Positions 1-11,119 of a stretch of 64,000 nt of DNA are shown here, piece by piece. Made by a program: the position numbers and the translations under genes. Every line of letters starts with the position of its first letter. Within the stretch, counting starts at the first letter, position 1. Under the pieces are notes generated by a model. That model had not been told where the DNA came from. It worked only from the letters and a program-made list of their open reading frames with translations, and searched no databases. This stretch comes from Locusta migratoria. Its lineage: Eukaryota; Arthropoda; Insecta; Orthoptera; Acrididae. The stretch is from NCBI GenBank assembly GCA_026315105.1, contig CM048746.1, positions 643,252,898 to 643,316,897 on the forward strand, in the 5' to 3' direction.

Positions 1-964
1 GTTATTTGCAGATAGTTGCCGAAAATACACAATTTTTGAGATATTTGTGAGTGGACTAGATTCCCGTTTAGATATGAATATGCAGTTCCTGAAACAAGCT
101 TTTCTCATTCGTTTTCATGTGTTACTGTGTATCATTACAAGAAACAAAGAATTGAAACAAGACAAATATTAGACATTCAAATGTAATTGGCGTTTTAAAG
201 GCAACTTTAATTTCTGTTGCTGGTAAAAGTCACGTAGTGGGTATCTCCTTCCATTTTTCGTAGTTCATGTAAGATATAAGTACACAATACGAAAGAAAAT
301 ACTCATCGAAGACTTATCCATGATCTCAATTGTTTTCTTAATTTACACTCTGCTCCCATGACGACATGTTCGCCGTATATTGGAATATTTGGCTACGGTA
401 CAGCTCAATCTGAATTTATAGGTGAACTCTTTAGATATGGAGCCACAAACCAAACAGTTTTCTTAAAATTGGACGATAAATATTCCGTAGAGCAGCCAGG
501 TCCGCATGGACGGAACTATGCGAAGTTCCCGCATCTGTCCGTCGGATATAACACTCTGTATCTCGAGAACGAAAAGAGTTATCGTTCTGCTCTCAACCTT
601 TAATAAAATTTCGATATCATAGCTACATTTCGTCCGCAACATTGTGTGTGCTAAAATCAACCATACGCAAAGTCTACGCAATGCGATTTTTCATCTGCAA
701 ACTCTTAAAAATTTTGCGCAGTAGTTTACTTAATTTGATGTAGCACGGAAACTATAAGTAATAATGAATAGAAATTGAGATCATTGTCGAGCGAATATAT
801 CACACTATAACACCTGAAAAAATTATTTTTTTTTCAATGAATGCTTTTCTCAAAATCGGTTGATAAGTATTGTTAAGCGCTGGGAACGTTGTAGCGGTCG
901 GCGTGCAAGCAGCAGCGGAATAGGACCAGCATGGCTGGCCATACTTTCCCTATACAGAGCTTTA
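1..964. other. Unassigned interval, no gene recognised
   Basis: AT-rich sequence with no match to any repeat seen elsewhere in the window. An 81-codon frame at 358-603 (+) has no motif I recognise, no splice context, and a competing frame on the other strand, so I do not call it a gene. Confidence 0.5.
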
Positions 965-1206
965 TGCCTCTCGCTCATCAGAGGGTAGCGTGGAGGGGTG
1001 GCCGAGGGGAGAGCTCGTGCCGCCTGCCACGAGGCCACTGCTGTGCCCCTCGTGCCGGCGTTTGAGGGGAGGTGGTGGTGGGGGCAGCCGCTACCTGCCG
1101 CCTGCTCTGGCCAGTTTCAAAGGGATGCTTCTGACCTCAGCGCCATCACGGGACATCTTACGGAACCCTCGCTCCCCGCACCCCTGCGCGTATGACCGGG
1201 CCCTTA

Positions 1207-2039
1207 AGCCAGGTCCACAAGCTACGATCTGTCTGTGCACACCTCGCAAATCGTTGCGTCTGGACAGCACATTTGCGCAATATGAGATGTGCGCAAACCT
1301 GGAAGTTGGAGTTGGAGGTTTGAGCAAAACTACTCAAATCTATGGGTTGAAATCACACCTGCGCAGACAAGTTGGAACGTGTGGACAGGAAATCGTTGCA
1401 AATCTGTCTCAGTGTATACTTTTTCGTGTGTTTACTTTGTTGACAGTGGATGGAAATGGCTGAGAAACGAAAATTCCGACTGGGAAACAAAGTTAGCCGC
1501 AGATTATTGGCCACATATATTATGTAAAGTGAAGTAGCCGTACAGTGTTTCAACATATCTAAAACTCTGACAGTTTTATTTGTATACTTGTAGAAGGTAG
1601 GCCTACTTTACTTGCCTTCACGAAACAATTCTACAGGGCAGCGTAAATAGCTTCACAAGTGTTGGGGATGATTTAACTCAATGCTTGATTAGAAATAGCT
1701 GTTGGAAATTCGTATGTCTTTGTATGTCCTTCCTGTGGCCAGGAATGTTAATGTAACTTTCAGCCGATCATACTGTGTCATACAAGTGTCTTTACGTATT
1801 ATGCGAGGAGTTACCAGTGTCAGAATATAATTGTAAGTTTCCACATCCATTCACAAATAATTACGCCAGTCATCAGGTTTGCACTCCAACTCACGATGTG
1901 TGTGACAACTGCCTTCTTTTAAGCAGCCAATGCCTAGACCATTTCTGTTTATTGCGGTTTGTTTGCATATTTTTTTCAAGACACTTTGCAAATAGTGACC
2001 GTAACAAGATTTCCTCCATCACTGACAAAAATAAATTTG

Positions 2040-2072
<33 letters not shown>

Positions 2073-2237
2073 TATCGTATTCGTTTGGCCGTCCGAGTGC
2101 AGTCTGTACTACCTAGTTTTTTTGTTTTTGTTTTTTGTCGGGCGCGAGAATTTGCAGCGATGTGAACACCCGTTCACACACAACGATTGGTGGGCGCAGA
2201 CATTTGCACAGACAGATCGTTGCGTGTGGACCAGGCT
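1207..2237. mobile_element. Harbinger-like MITE (36-bp TIRs, TTA target duplication)
   Basis: The two ends are inverted copies starting AGCC(A/T)GGTCCACA, with about 4 mismatches over 36 bp. The element is flanked by TTA at 1204-1206 and 2238-2240. The paralogous repeat at about 48920 has a single uninterrupted CCCTTACGG, so the boundary is supported by an empty site. A 3-bp TWA duplication is typical of the PIF/Harbinger superfamily; that assignment is inference because no transposase is present. It contains a 30-bp A run at 2040-2069. Confidence 0.75.
2040..2069 (+). repeat. Poly(A) run, 30 bp
   Basis: Uninterrupted A homopolymer inside the Harbinger-like MITE. The length may be unreliable in an assembly. 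Confidence 0.9.
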
Positions 2238-3292
2238 TTACGGAGGTTTCCCGTCTGTATATCTTCGTCTGTGCTACGGGCCCATCACAGTCTTTCCTCG
2301 GTCAATCTCGGACTGACCGCCTGCCGTTCCCGTTCTATACACAGACAGCTCGGTCACTACGTCGATCGTGCGTTGTTCCGACTAGCAGTGATTCCTCTTC
2401 AGATGAACGCTGCTGTCGACAGGACGGTTTTGTATACATACCTGCCAACCTACAAAATGTAAAAATCAGGAGATCCAGTTTAAAAAATCGGGAGATTCTT
2501 CAAAAAAATCAGGAGATACGTTCTATCAAAACCTGCGGCGCACTTTACTATAAACCTTAAGATAAATGATTATAGTCTTTTCCTATAATCTCATGACACT
2601 ACATAATGGCTACAAAAAACACTCGCGTTAATCCAAATGTTGATTACATCCTTATATTTTGTAGCCAATCAAGGTAAAGTGATTGATTTTTTGATTAAAA
2701 CAAAAACGTTCACAGCTGTATATTTGTGCTATACTGCTATTTGGAACATGTTATGGAAATGAGCCACATAGTCATCGGATTTAATTGGTAATCCGTACTC
2801 TACAATAAACAATGTAAATAAGCACTCTGCATGTATCACTTTCACTTTGCTCAGCAATTTGTCTTTCATTGTCACTCACACACTTTTTATTTTCTTTGCA
2901 TGTTCTGTATTTCGGTACATCACTTTTCCGCTATGTGATGTGGAAATATCACATCGACAGATTTCAAAATACAGAAAATTTTCCGAAAACTGCTTAATAA
3001 TTGATTATATTTTTTGCCATACTGGAACACACATCACCTAATTGAAATCCCATAATCACATAAAATAGCTGTTTACACGAAAGTTGCGTTTCTGCAATTC
3101 GCGTATGAAACTGATGCTCCTAACTACCTAATCAAAAGGTTACCAGCGATTAAAAAACCACTGAAATCATTTCACTTACGTACAATGACAACACATCACA
3201 TTCAAAAACAGCACGACATCGAAACACTTCGTGTGTATTTGCAAATACGTGCAAAGAGCAGAAACAATCATTATATACGTCAAGCGCAACTC

Positions 3293-3488
3293 CTAGCCGG
3301 CCGCGGTGGCCGAAGGACTGAGGCGCTTCAGTCACGGTCTGCACGGCGACTACGGTCGGGGGGTTCGAATCCGCCCTCGGGCATGGATATTTGTGCCGTC
3401 CTTAGGATAAGCTAGTTGATAAGTAGTTTGTAAGTTTGGGGACTGATGACCCCGTAGTTAAGTCCCATAAGCTTATACAAACAAAACA
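3293..3488 (+). mobile_element. SINE A (tRNA-derived), TSD (G/A)CGCAACTC
   Basis: The head GCCGGCCGCGGTGGCCGA carries an RNA pol III box A-like region and a GGTTCGAAT box B. The body contains ATGGATATTTGTGCCGTCC and the tail AGTAGTTTGTAAG. The flanks GCGCAACTC and ACGCAACTC form the target duplication. The homologous position in copy 3 of the host element (about 52160) lacks this SINE, which confirms it as an insertion. Confidence 0.92.
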
Positions 3489-3680
3489 ACGCAACTCATA
3501 ATTTCTATGAATTTCGATACATATTGATTTTTAACGGATACATGAACAAAGGACTTTAGACCATTGGCGGAAAAACGAATCTTGGGTTTCAGGACAAACG
3601 CTAAAAATCGGGAGAAATAATGGCTAAATCAGGAGGCGGGAGAAAAAGCGAAAAATCAGGAGACTCCTGCCTAAATCGGG

Positions 3681-4197
3681 TTCGAATCCCGGCTGGGTAC
3701 ACATTTTCAGCTTTGCCCAATCGCAGTTGATGTCATATATTCTATGAATGTTGAATAATAACAACTGCAGGATCAGAAGTGACATCTGTTCTCTCGGAAC
3801 AGACGCCACATGTATATATATATAATATGCCGGTGACGGGCAATGATCCTATCGTTAGTGGGGAGCGGTGGGCAAAGTTTGAAGCCCTTACTCTTACGGG
3901 AATTAGTTCATAACTACGAGTTTGAGTACTGTGGGCAGGGCGAAGCTGGGAATTTGTATCTGACGGGAGGCGTACTTAGGTAGTCCTTGCAGGTCCGGTG
4001 ATCACTGTGTCCCCAGTGGTGTAGGCGTCAGCGCAACTGCCTAGAAAGCAGGAGACCCGGTTTCGAATCCCGGCTGGGTACACATTTTCAGCTTTGCCCA
4101 ATCGCAGTCGATGTCATATATTCTATGAATGTTGAATAATAACAACTGCAGGATCAGAAGTGATCTCTGTTCTCTCGGAACAGACGCCACATGTATA
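3681..4197 (+). mobile_element. SINE C partial dimer (half unit plus full unit) inside one TSD
   Basis: A 3' half unit (3681-3835: T-arm TTCGAATCCCGGCTGGGTA to the CCACATGTATATA tail) is followed directly by a full unit (3836-4197) with tRNA-like head GTGGTGTAG and anticodon-arm-like CTGCCTAGAAAGCAG. The pair is bounded by a single duplication, TAAATCGGG (3672-3680 and 4198-4206). Other SINE C copies are at 13689-13967 and 19169-19603. Confidence 0.85.
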
Positions 4198-4387
4198 TAA
4201 ATCGGGAGAGTTGGCAGGTATATGAATAGATCGTAGCTAGGGTGGTAATAAAGTTCTGGCTGACGAGTGTGTACAGACTGAGCCTTCCGCAGCCGCAGTT
4301 CGTCGAATCCTCCAGGTGGCCGATGCTCGTCCACGTGGACCGGACCGTCCACGCCCCCCAGCTGCAGTGGGTGACTGGGTGTCAGTT

Positions 4388-4408
4388 CGCGCGCGCGCGC
4401 GCGCGCGC
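4388..4408. repeat. (CG)n microsatellite
   Basis: Twenty-one bases of alternating CG within a GC-rich stretch. Confidence 0.95.
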
Positions 4409-4479
4409 AGCCGTTTCCCGCCTCGCGCGTGCCTTTGTGTGCAGCTGTGGAGCACCCCCTTTGTCCGGCAGGTAGCCAG

Positions 4480-4620
4480 CCAGTCAGTCCGCTCAGTCGC
4501 TTCCTGGCCGCCAGCCTGAGGAATGCCGAACCTCCGCTAGTCTAGCGTCGTCCGCCCAGTGCTCGTGGGCAGTACAGACTACAGCGTAGCGGCGTCGCTC
4601 GTTCCGCCGCCTGTCAGGTA
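4480..4620 (+). promoter_or_regulatory. Candidate promoter and 5' exon (weak)
   Basis: This GC-rich, non-repeated stretch contains TCAGTC initiator-like words (about 4480-4495), is followed by about 120 bp of GC-rich sequence without a long frame, and ends in CAG/GTAATC, a plausible splice donor at 4617/4618. The layout resembles an insect 5'-UTR exon, but nothing independent supports transcription, and chance is a serious alternative. Confidence 0.15.
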
Positions 4621-4890
4621 ATCGTCAATCGCATGTAGTTTGACGTCCCGTATTTCACGTGATCGTCCCTTAAGGCCCCTACACACGCTCTGATTTATCG
4701 GCCGACCCGGCAACTGACCAACGAGCCAACCAAAGTTGTAGTGGCCTACACACGTTCGGACGGGTAGCGTTCGTTTCACACTTCCATTTGTAATCGTGGC
4801 GTAGCAGTGGTGTGAAGGCGACCACAAAGGAAGCTATCGATCTGTCGATCGCTATATCATCGAGATCGAGACTGTTCACGAGTATACGTG

Positions 4891-5829
4891 CATACCTGCC
4901 AACTTTTACGGTTTGTCCGTAAAATTTACGAAAATTGCACCATTTAACGATTTTACGGATGGTCGGTGTTATTTCACGACTTGCACGAAATATTTAAACG
5001 TTAACGTTCGATAATCACACCACATATGTTCAGTCGATTGTTTGTGTGGGTCGAAGATACGTCTACGATAGTCGAAAATTTATTCATTGATATGACTGGT
5101 ACTTTTAACTCTGACGTTGGTGACGCCGTGTCCTGTGGTGACGCCATTGGAATTGAATTTAAAGGCGTGATAACAGTTCTTCAAGTTTTATGCGAATCTC
5201 AGGTGTCGACAGGCTCTGCTCTGCAAATTCAAAGAAGTGCTGATGAGTCAGTTATTAGCATTCAGACCTAGACCATAATTATTGATCTTCAGGATACAGA
5301 TAAATATCATTTATTTCCATCAATGAGGAAGTACTTCTTTACGTACCACCTGTGACTAAATAATTACGTTTGCAGTCAAGGTGATACAAAATTGAAGATG
5401 CACAGTTTTTTTCCATTACTTTTTTCTTCGTAAAGTTTTCCTTTTATGCAAGAGAGAAAATTAGGCTATAGTCGAACTAGCATATCATTTGCAATGTGTG
5501 TTATTATTTCTTACCTTTAAACAGGTTGTATTGTGTAAAACCTTTTTCAGCTATATCATATCAGCTTAATTTATCAAGGAAGTCCGTTTTTGTATGCTCT
5601 AAACCAATATTCACCGTACTTACTGCTATTTAACGCGGATTTCTTCTTGATTGTTATATCCGCTTGAACAATGGCCTATCACGTATCTATATACGATTAC
5701 ATTATTGTATTTTGTGACCCTGAAAAAATCATTATTTTCGTCAAGCCGGAATATGTGGAAGTTATTTCCCAGATTTTTTTGCGGCACGTGAGTTTTACTG
5801 AAAACCCTTTTCAAAGGTTGGCAGGTATG
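4891..5829. mobile_element. CATACCTGCCAAC-TIR element, copy 2
   Basis: Perfect 13-bp terminal inverted repeats: CATACCTGCCAAC at 4891 and GTTGGCAGGTATG ending at 5829. The subterminal TTTACGG...TCCGTAAAATTTACG words resemble copy 4 at 62668. The flanks TATACGTG and TATACGGA agree at 6 of 8 positions. Small frames inside (81 aa at 5026-5271, + strand) show no known domain. Length is 939 bp. Confidence 0.75.
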
Positions 5830-6045
5830 TATACGGAAACAGTCGTAACGAGAACTTTTTAAGGTCAATTCACTCACTGTCCGTCAGAACATTCCACGAT
5901 GTATTTCTAATGACGGCGTTCACACTGTCCATCACCGGACCGTCAGGTCACGTCAAGCTTTCTCGAGAAGAATGTTTTGTCGGAACAGACGTCTGCTAAC
6001 ATCGGAAGTCAACCTATTTTCGTCACGCGATTTTCATGTTATAGT

Positions 6046-7101
6046 CAATGTTGACTGGAATACACTCTTTCAAATTCTGAAGTCAGCAGGGATAAAATAC
6101 AGGGAAAGGAGAGTTATTTACAACTTGTACAAAAGCCAGACCGCAGTTATTAGACTCGAAGGGCATGAAAGGGAAGCATCAGTTGGGAAGGGAGTAAGAC
6201 AGGGCTGTAGCCTTTCTCCTATGTTATTCAATTTGTACATAGAGCAGGCGGTGAAGGAAAGTAAGGAACAATTTGGAATAGGGATTAAAGTTCAGGGGGA
6301 AGAAATAAAAACATTGCGTTTTGCTGATGACATTGTAATTCTGTCAGAGACAGCAAAGGACCTGGAAGAGCAGTTGAATGGAATGGACAGCGTGTTGAAG
6401 AGAGCATATAAAATGAACATTAACAAGAGCAAAACAAAAATAATGGAATGCGGTCTTAGAAAATCAGGCGATGCTGAAGGAATTAGATTAGGTAACGAAA
6501 CAATGAAGGTGGTAGATGAGTTTTGTTACTTGGGTAGTAAAATAACATGCGATGGTCGCAGTACAGAGGATATAAAATGCAGAATGGCAATGGGAAGAAA
6601 AGCATTTTTGAAAAAGAGAAATTTGCTAACATCGAATATTAATTTAAGAGTAAGGAAGTCTTTTCTGATGTCATTTGTGTGGAGTGTTGCCTTGTACGGG
6701 AGTGAAACATGGACGATAAGCAGTGCGGACAGGAAGAGAATAGAGGCTTTTGAAATGTGGTGCTACAGAAGAATGCTGAAGATTAGGTGGGTAGATTGCA
6801 TAAGTAATGAAGAGGTACTGAACAGAATTGGTGAGAAAAGGAATTTTTGGCATACCCTGACTAAAAGAAGGGATCGCTTGGTAGGACACATTCTTAGACA
6901 TCGGGGAATCGTAAATTTAGCATTGGAGGGAAGTGTGTGGGGTAAAAACCGCAGAGGGAGACCAAGAGACGCGTATAGTAAGCAGATTCAAGTGGATGTG
7001 GGTTGCCGTTCTTATGAGGAGATGAAAAGGCTTGCTCAGGATAGAGTAGGGTGGAGAGCTGCATCAAACCAGTCTCCGGACTGAAGACCATAACAACAAC
7101 A
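6046..7101 (+). pseudogene. RTE-clade LINE, 5'-truncated reverse transcriptase
   Basis: One open frame runs from 5972 to 7084; LINE homology begins near residue 26 (VDWNTLF). Visible RT blocks are VGKGVRQGCSLSPMLFNLYI (residues 71-90) and the catalytic FADD (117-120), then FCYLGSKI (184-191), YGSETW (242-247) and MWCYRRMLKIRW (262-273), an order typical of RTE/BovB-type elements. The endonuclease domain and the first RT motifs are missing, so this is a dead 5'-truncated insertion even though the remaining frame is intact. It ends in ACCATAACAACAACA, a typical RTE 3' tail. Related pieces are at 46030-47980 and 52493-52645. Confidence 0.93.
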
Positions 7102-8140
7102 GTCGATGTATCTTATTCATATTTATTTTATTGTTTACTTTATTTTAGCGGTAAATTCCAAATGTTTCGTTACGACGTAAATATTTTTCTCAACTGAGTG
7201 TCCTCCTAAAGACGAGGTCAGATGTCTGAAACCGAACAATGGTTTACGTTTCGTAATATTGGAACAGAAAAGACTGAAGCAAACTGTTTGTTTGAATAAC
7301 ATTGTAATTTGATGACGTATTTATCATTAAATAACATTTTATATGAAAAAGTCAGTTGCAATGGAAGACAAAAAATCCAGTTGTTTACGACGGTATTAAC
7401 AATGTCAGTGGATATAGTAAACAGGCTCTGTTTATGCTCTTGTAAATATTGACGTGTTCATATGTTTATTTTTTTTCGCTTGAAAATAGATGTCGATGCT
7501 TTGAAATGCTATTTCAATAACCAGCACTTTACCACACTAAGTTCGCAAAAAAACATACATCGTAAATTTTTCTTTGGCCGTCAATAACACTTAGCGTTGT
7601 CGTTCCGCCAATTCAAATATTAAACTATGACTTTCTGCATAACAGATCGCAACTCATAACTTCATTTTCACCATCGGGTTTTGGGATAGACGAATTGACG
7701 AGAAGGACAGTGTGAATACAACTTGACGTATCGGTGCCCATAAATTAAAGGCAAAATCTGTACACATTTTTCTGTTAGTGCATGCTGATTTTTCTCTCTT
7801 TTATTTTTTTTTTCTCAGCTGCGAAGGTGGTAAGTTCTACCACACTCTGTTTAAAAGTACTTTGATTTTCTGCTACTTAAACCTGTGAGCGTATACTACT
7901 TTTATATATCTAGTGCTATAACTACGCACGCCATTTCTCTACCTGATTCTGTCAGTATTCCTGTAATATTGCCTGGAATAGCTTTTTATAAGCATCTACT
8001 TCCCGGTCAGCACACATGATCGGACAATGGCACACACACGACAAAGAAAATTAATAACCGAATTCGTGCAGTCCACGCCGAGTCACTCAAAGGCGCTCGC
8101 AAAAGTCGATAGTCGAAAGCCCACCAGTGGCAGTCCCCTT
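7102..8140. other. Interior of the 3.8-kb TIR element, unassigned
   Basis: AT-rich, with no recognisable frame or known repeat. Part of the element at 4674-8449. Confidence 0.4.
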
Positions 8141-8453
8141 ACGTCACAATTACAAATGGCAGTGTGAAACGAACGCTACCCCGTTCGGACCAATTGCACG
8201 CAGCGATTGCAGCGCCTCTGTGTTGTGGTGTCTGTCTGTCGAACTGTTTTTGTTTTTGCATCTTCGCTGAACAGACGATCGCAGGCAGGAAGTTGGTCGG
8301 GTAGCGTTGGGTGGAATGGTGGCGGGTGGCGGGTAGGATGTCGCACAGACAGGCCCGACCAACCATCCGACTAGCAAAGTTGGTCGGGAAGCGCAATTTA
8401 TCGCACCACCGATAAATTAGTCCCGATAAATCGGAACGTGTAAGGGGCCGTAA

Positions 8454-8950
8454 GTGTTCCGTTGTACAGATAAATACGGGACGTATATTGTCCCGTATCT
8501 TACTAACTCATGTATTTTGAAATAGCGTGTTTCAAAGTAATGTACAGCGTACCCAAATAGAGATCAGATGTGGTATTTATCAATCAATAAACTAAATACA
8601 CTTTAAAGAAATTGAGTAAGGCACGAGTTTTGAATGTTTTTGGCTGGTACTACATTATGCTTTCGCATGGCATATGCACCTTTTCCGAATTTAAAAATCC
8701 AGTCATTAATTAGCTCATTTCTAGAAGACAGCGTGCTAAAATAATCTGAATTCTTGGACGTTTGAAGTTCGTTTCACGAAGCGTTAATTGATTATATCGC
8801 GAAATGGACTTACCGATTTCATGTGCACTGGGTGCAATTCAAAAATGCTCTTCTTTGGAAGTATGCTAAGTAATGTTCTGAAACTTGACCAGTTTTTCAT
8901 GAAAATATTATTAAAGAATCATGTGAAGTTCAGAAAGTGAACGATGTTAA
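8454..8950. other. Unassigned interval
   Basis: AT-rich sequence; nothing recognised on either strand. Confidence 0.5.
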
Positions 8951-8951
8951 A

Positions 8952-9472
8952 AATCTACATCTTACATGGGATGCTCTGCAAATTACATTTAAGTGCCTGC
9001 CAGAGGGTTTATCGAACCATTTTTATACTATTCATCTCCCATTCCATTATAGAATATCGCACGGAAGGAAAGAACACGTGAATCTACATACTCTGCAAAT
9101 CACATTTAAGTTCCTGTCATAGATTTCATCGAACCTCCATTATACTATTTATCTCCCATTCCATTCTCGACTAGCGTGCGGGAAGAAAGAACACCTGAAT
9201 CTCTCCTTTAGAGCTCTGATTTCTCGTATTTTATTCTGATGGTCATTGCTACCTATGTATGTAGGAGCCAACAATGTATTTCATTCGGAGGAGAATGTTG
9301 GCGATTGGAGTTTCGTAAGTAGCCCACGCCGCAGCGATAAGCGCCGTTGCTGTAATGATTCCCAGCCCAGATCCTGTATCATTTCCGTAACGCTGTCTCC
9401 CCTGTATCGTGACAATGCGAAACGAGCTGCCCTTCTCTGGACTCTTTCGATGTCCTCCGTCAAACCCACCTA
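8952..9472 (-). pseudogene. CR1/Jockey-type LINE, 3' end, with duplicated 3' UTR
   Basis: On the minus strand the C-terminal RT-domain tail is visible (frame 9281-9469, DSVTEMIQDLGWESLQQRR), followed by the 3' UTR. The terminal motif, read on the plus strand as CTCTGCAAATTACATTTAAG, occurs twice, at about 8970 and 9098, so the 3' UTR is present in tandem. The same LINE family is at 14811, 19880, 29755, 33489, 36677 and 46238. Confidence 0.88.
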
Positions 9473-10209
9473 CTTCAAAAAAGGACGGACAAGCATAGTG
9501 CACGTACTCTCTGTAACTGTATCTGCGGAGAGAAATGTTTTAATTCAGAACTGTGAAGGGAGCTGGTGAAGTCTGCTCGCACATTTTCAACTAACATGTG
9601 ATACCCAAAACGATTAGCTTTTCAGAGCATTCACACAAGGTTGGCGCCGGTGGTAACAGCTACAATGCGATGACATGAGGAAAGTTTCCAACCGATTTCT
9701 CAAGCATAAAGCAGTTGACCGGCGTTGCCTGGTGAAACGTTGTTGTGATGCCTCGTGTAAGGAGAGAGGGAAATGCGCACCATCACGTTTCTGAATTTGA
9801 TAAAGGTCGGATTGTAGCATATTGCGATTGCGGTTTATGGTATCGCGACATTGCTGCTCGCGTTGTTCGCGATCCAATAACTGTTAGCAGAATATGGAAT
9901 CGGTGGGTTCAGGAGGGCGATACGGAACGCCGTGCTGGATCCCAACGGCCTCGTATCACTAGCAGTCGAGACGACAGGCATCATATCCACATGTCTGTAA
10001 CGGATAGTGCAGCCACATTCGATCCCTGAGTCAACAGATGGGGACGTTTGCAAGACAACAATGATCTGTACCAACAGTTTGACGACGTTTGCAGCAGCAT
10101 GGACTATCAGCTCGGAGACCATGGCTGCGGTTACCCTTGACGCTGCATCACAGACAGGAGTGCCTGCGATAGTGTACGCAACGACAAACCTGGCTGCACG
10201 AATGGCAAA

Positions 10210-10345
10210 GCCGGCCGCGGTGGCCGAGGGGACTGAGGCGCTTCAGTCACGGTCTGCTCGGCCACTACGGTCGGGGGTTCGAATCCCCCCTCGGGCATGG
10301 ATATTTGTGCCGTCCTTAGTAGTAGCTAGTTCATAAGTAGTTTTT
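10210..10345 (+). mobile_element. SINE A, 3'-truncated, TSD GAATGGCAAA
   Basis: The full tRNA-like head and box B are present, but the sequence stops inside AAGTAGTTT. Flanking GAATGGCAAA occurs at 10200-10209 and 10346-10355. It interrupts the Tc1-like copy. Confidence 0.92.
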
Positions 10346-10642
10346 GAATGGCAAAACGTCATTTTTTCTGATGAATGCAGGTGCTGTTTACAACATCATG
10401 ATGGTCACATCCGCGTTTGACGACATCGCGGTGAACGCACATTGGAAGCGTGTATTCGTCATCGCCACACTGGCGTATCACCCGGCATGATGGTATGGGG
10501 TGCCATTGATTACACGTCTCGGTCACCTCTTGTTCGCATCGACGGCACTTTGAACAGTGGCCGTAACATTTCAGATGTGTTACGACCCGTGGCTCTACCC
10601 TTCATTACCTGCGAAACCCTACATTTCTGGATACGGAACATG

Positions 10643-11119
10643 TGGTGTCGCACAAGTCTAAAGTGCGCGCCATGTACTTTCGCCGCGCGCAGCCATGCAG
10701 GCACGGTGCGGCGTTCTTACGACGTCAGCCACGAGCGCCCTCTGCTGCAACTCCGCTCGTGGTCACGACTGCTGCATCGGCCACTTGAGAATCAGATAGG
10801 CACCAGTTAAGTCTTGGCTATCGGATAGGCACTAGGACTCATCAGTAGGCAGGCCTCTCTCTAGTTTAACTATGTATCAGCGTTCTGCAGTCTTGAACTT
10901 TGTAAAAGATAAGTATTATCTTATTTCTACGAAATATACAACTTATTCTAATTTAGCCTAGTGTTTCTAGTTTCTGCTGTCCCACTGGCTGGTCACCTCC
11001 GTACCTGCACACGCGTGCATCTTATTTCCCTGTGTCGGTCTCTCTTTACTCGGTCACCGACACCCAGGACAACCGGCGGAAACGAGACACTAAAGTGGCG
11101 ACGAGGATGGGATTCAAAA
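10643..11119 (+). mobile_element. Ty3/Gypsy-like LTR plus primer-binding-site fragment, copy 1
   Basis: Homologous throughout to 27076-27540. Near its 3' end it has ACACTAAAG followed by TGGCGACGAGGATGG, which looks like a primer-binding site just inside an LTR (the Mag-type Gypsy layout, from family knowledge). It is flanked by GAACATG at 10636-10642 and 11120-11126 inside the Tc1-like copy. No gag or pol frame is present. Confidence 0.6.

Larger units (their letters stand above)
966..2292 (+). repeat. Dispersed GC-rich repeat, copy 1, interrupted by a MITE
   Basis: 966-1206 and 2238-2292 together match 48422-48985: the same run of CATCAGAGGGTAG, then CTACCTGCCGCCTGCTCTGG, ACGGAGGTTTCCCGT and so on. 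In this copy the repeat is split at CCCTTA/CGGAGG by the element at 1207-2237. No protein frame is recognisable. The repeat class is unknown. Confidence 0.7.
2437..4222. mobile_element. CATACCTGCCAAC-TIR element, copy 1, with two nested SINE insertions
   Basis: It starts CATACCTGCCAAC and ends GTTGGCAGGTATA, an inverted match. The flanks TGTATA (2431-2436) and TGAATA (4223-4228) match at 5 of 6. Short A-rich motifs of the form AAATC(A/G)GGAGA recur near both ends, in the same orientation. The interior (2520-3300) matches 51400-52230 in copy 3. Stripped of its SINEs it is about 1.07 kb. It has no recognisable transposase, so it is probably non-autonomous. I do not recognise the superfamily. 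Confidence 0.7.
4674..8449. mobile_element. 3.8-kb TIR element (GGCCCCT...AGGGGCC) with two nested elements
   Basis: The outer ends are inverted copies: GGCCCCTACACACG at 4674 matches the complement of CGTGTAAGGGGCC at 8449, and both continue into GATTTATCGG. A second inverted block of about 50 bp pairs 4741-4806 with 8148-8195. The flanks are TTAA (4670-4673) and GTAA (8450-8453), so the target is possibly TTAA with one change. It contains the element at 4891-5829 and an RTE fragment at 6046-7101. The remaining interior has no recognisable transposase. The class is undetermined. Confidence 0.6.

Noticed and set aside
358..603. 81-aa frame as a host gene
   Set aside because: No motif or promoter/splice context, and an overlapping frame on the other strand. 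Frames of this length occur by chance throughout the window.
9245..9569. Plus-strand 107-aa frame over the LINE
   Set aside because: Antisense shadow of the minus-strand RT frame; similar shadows occur at 15179-15367 and 36822-37274.
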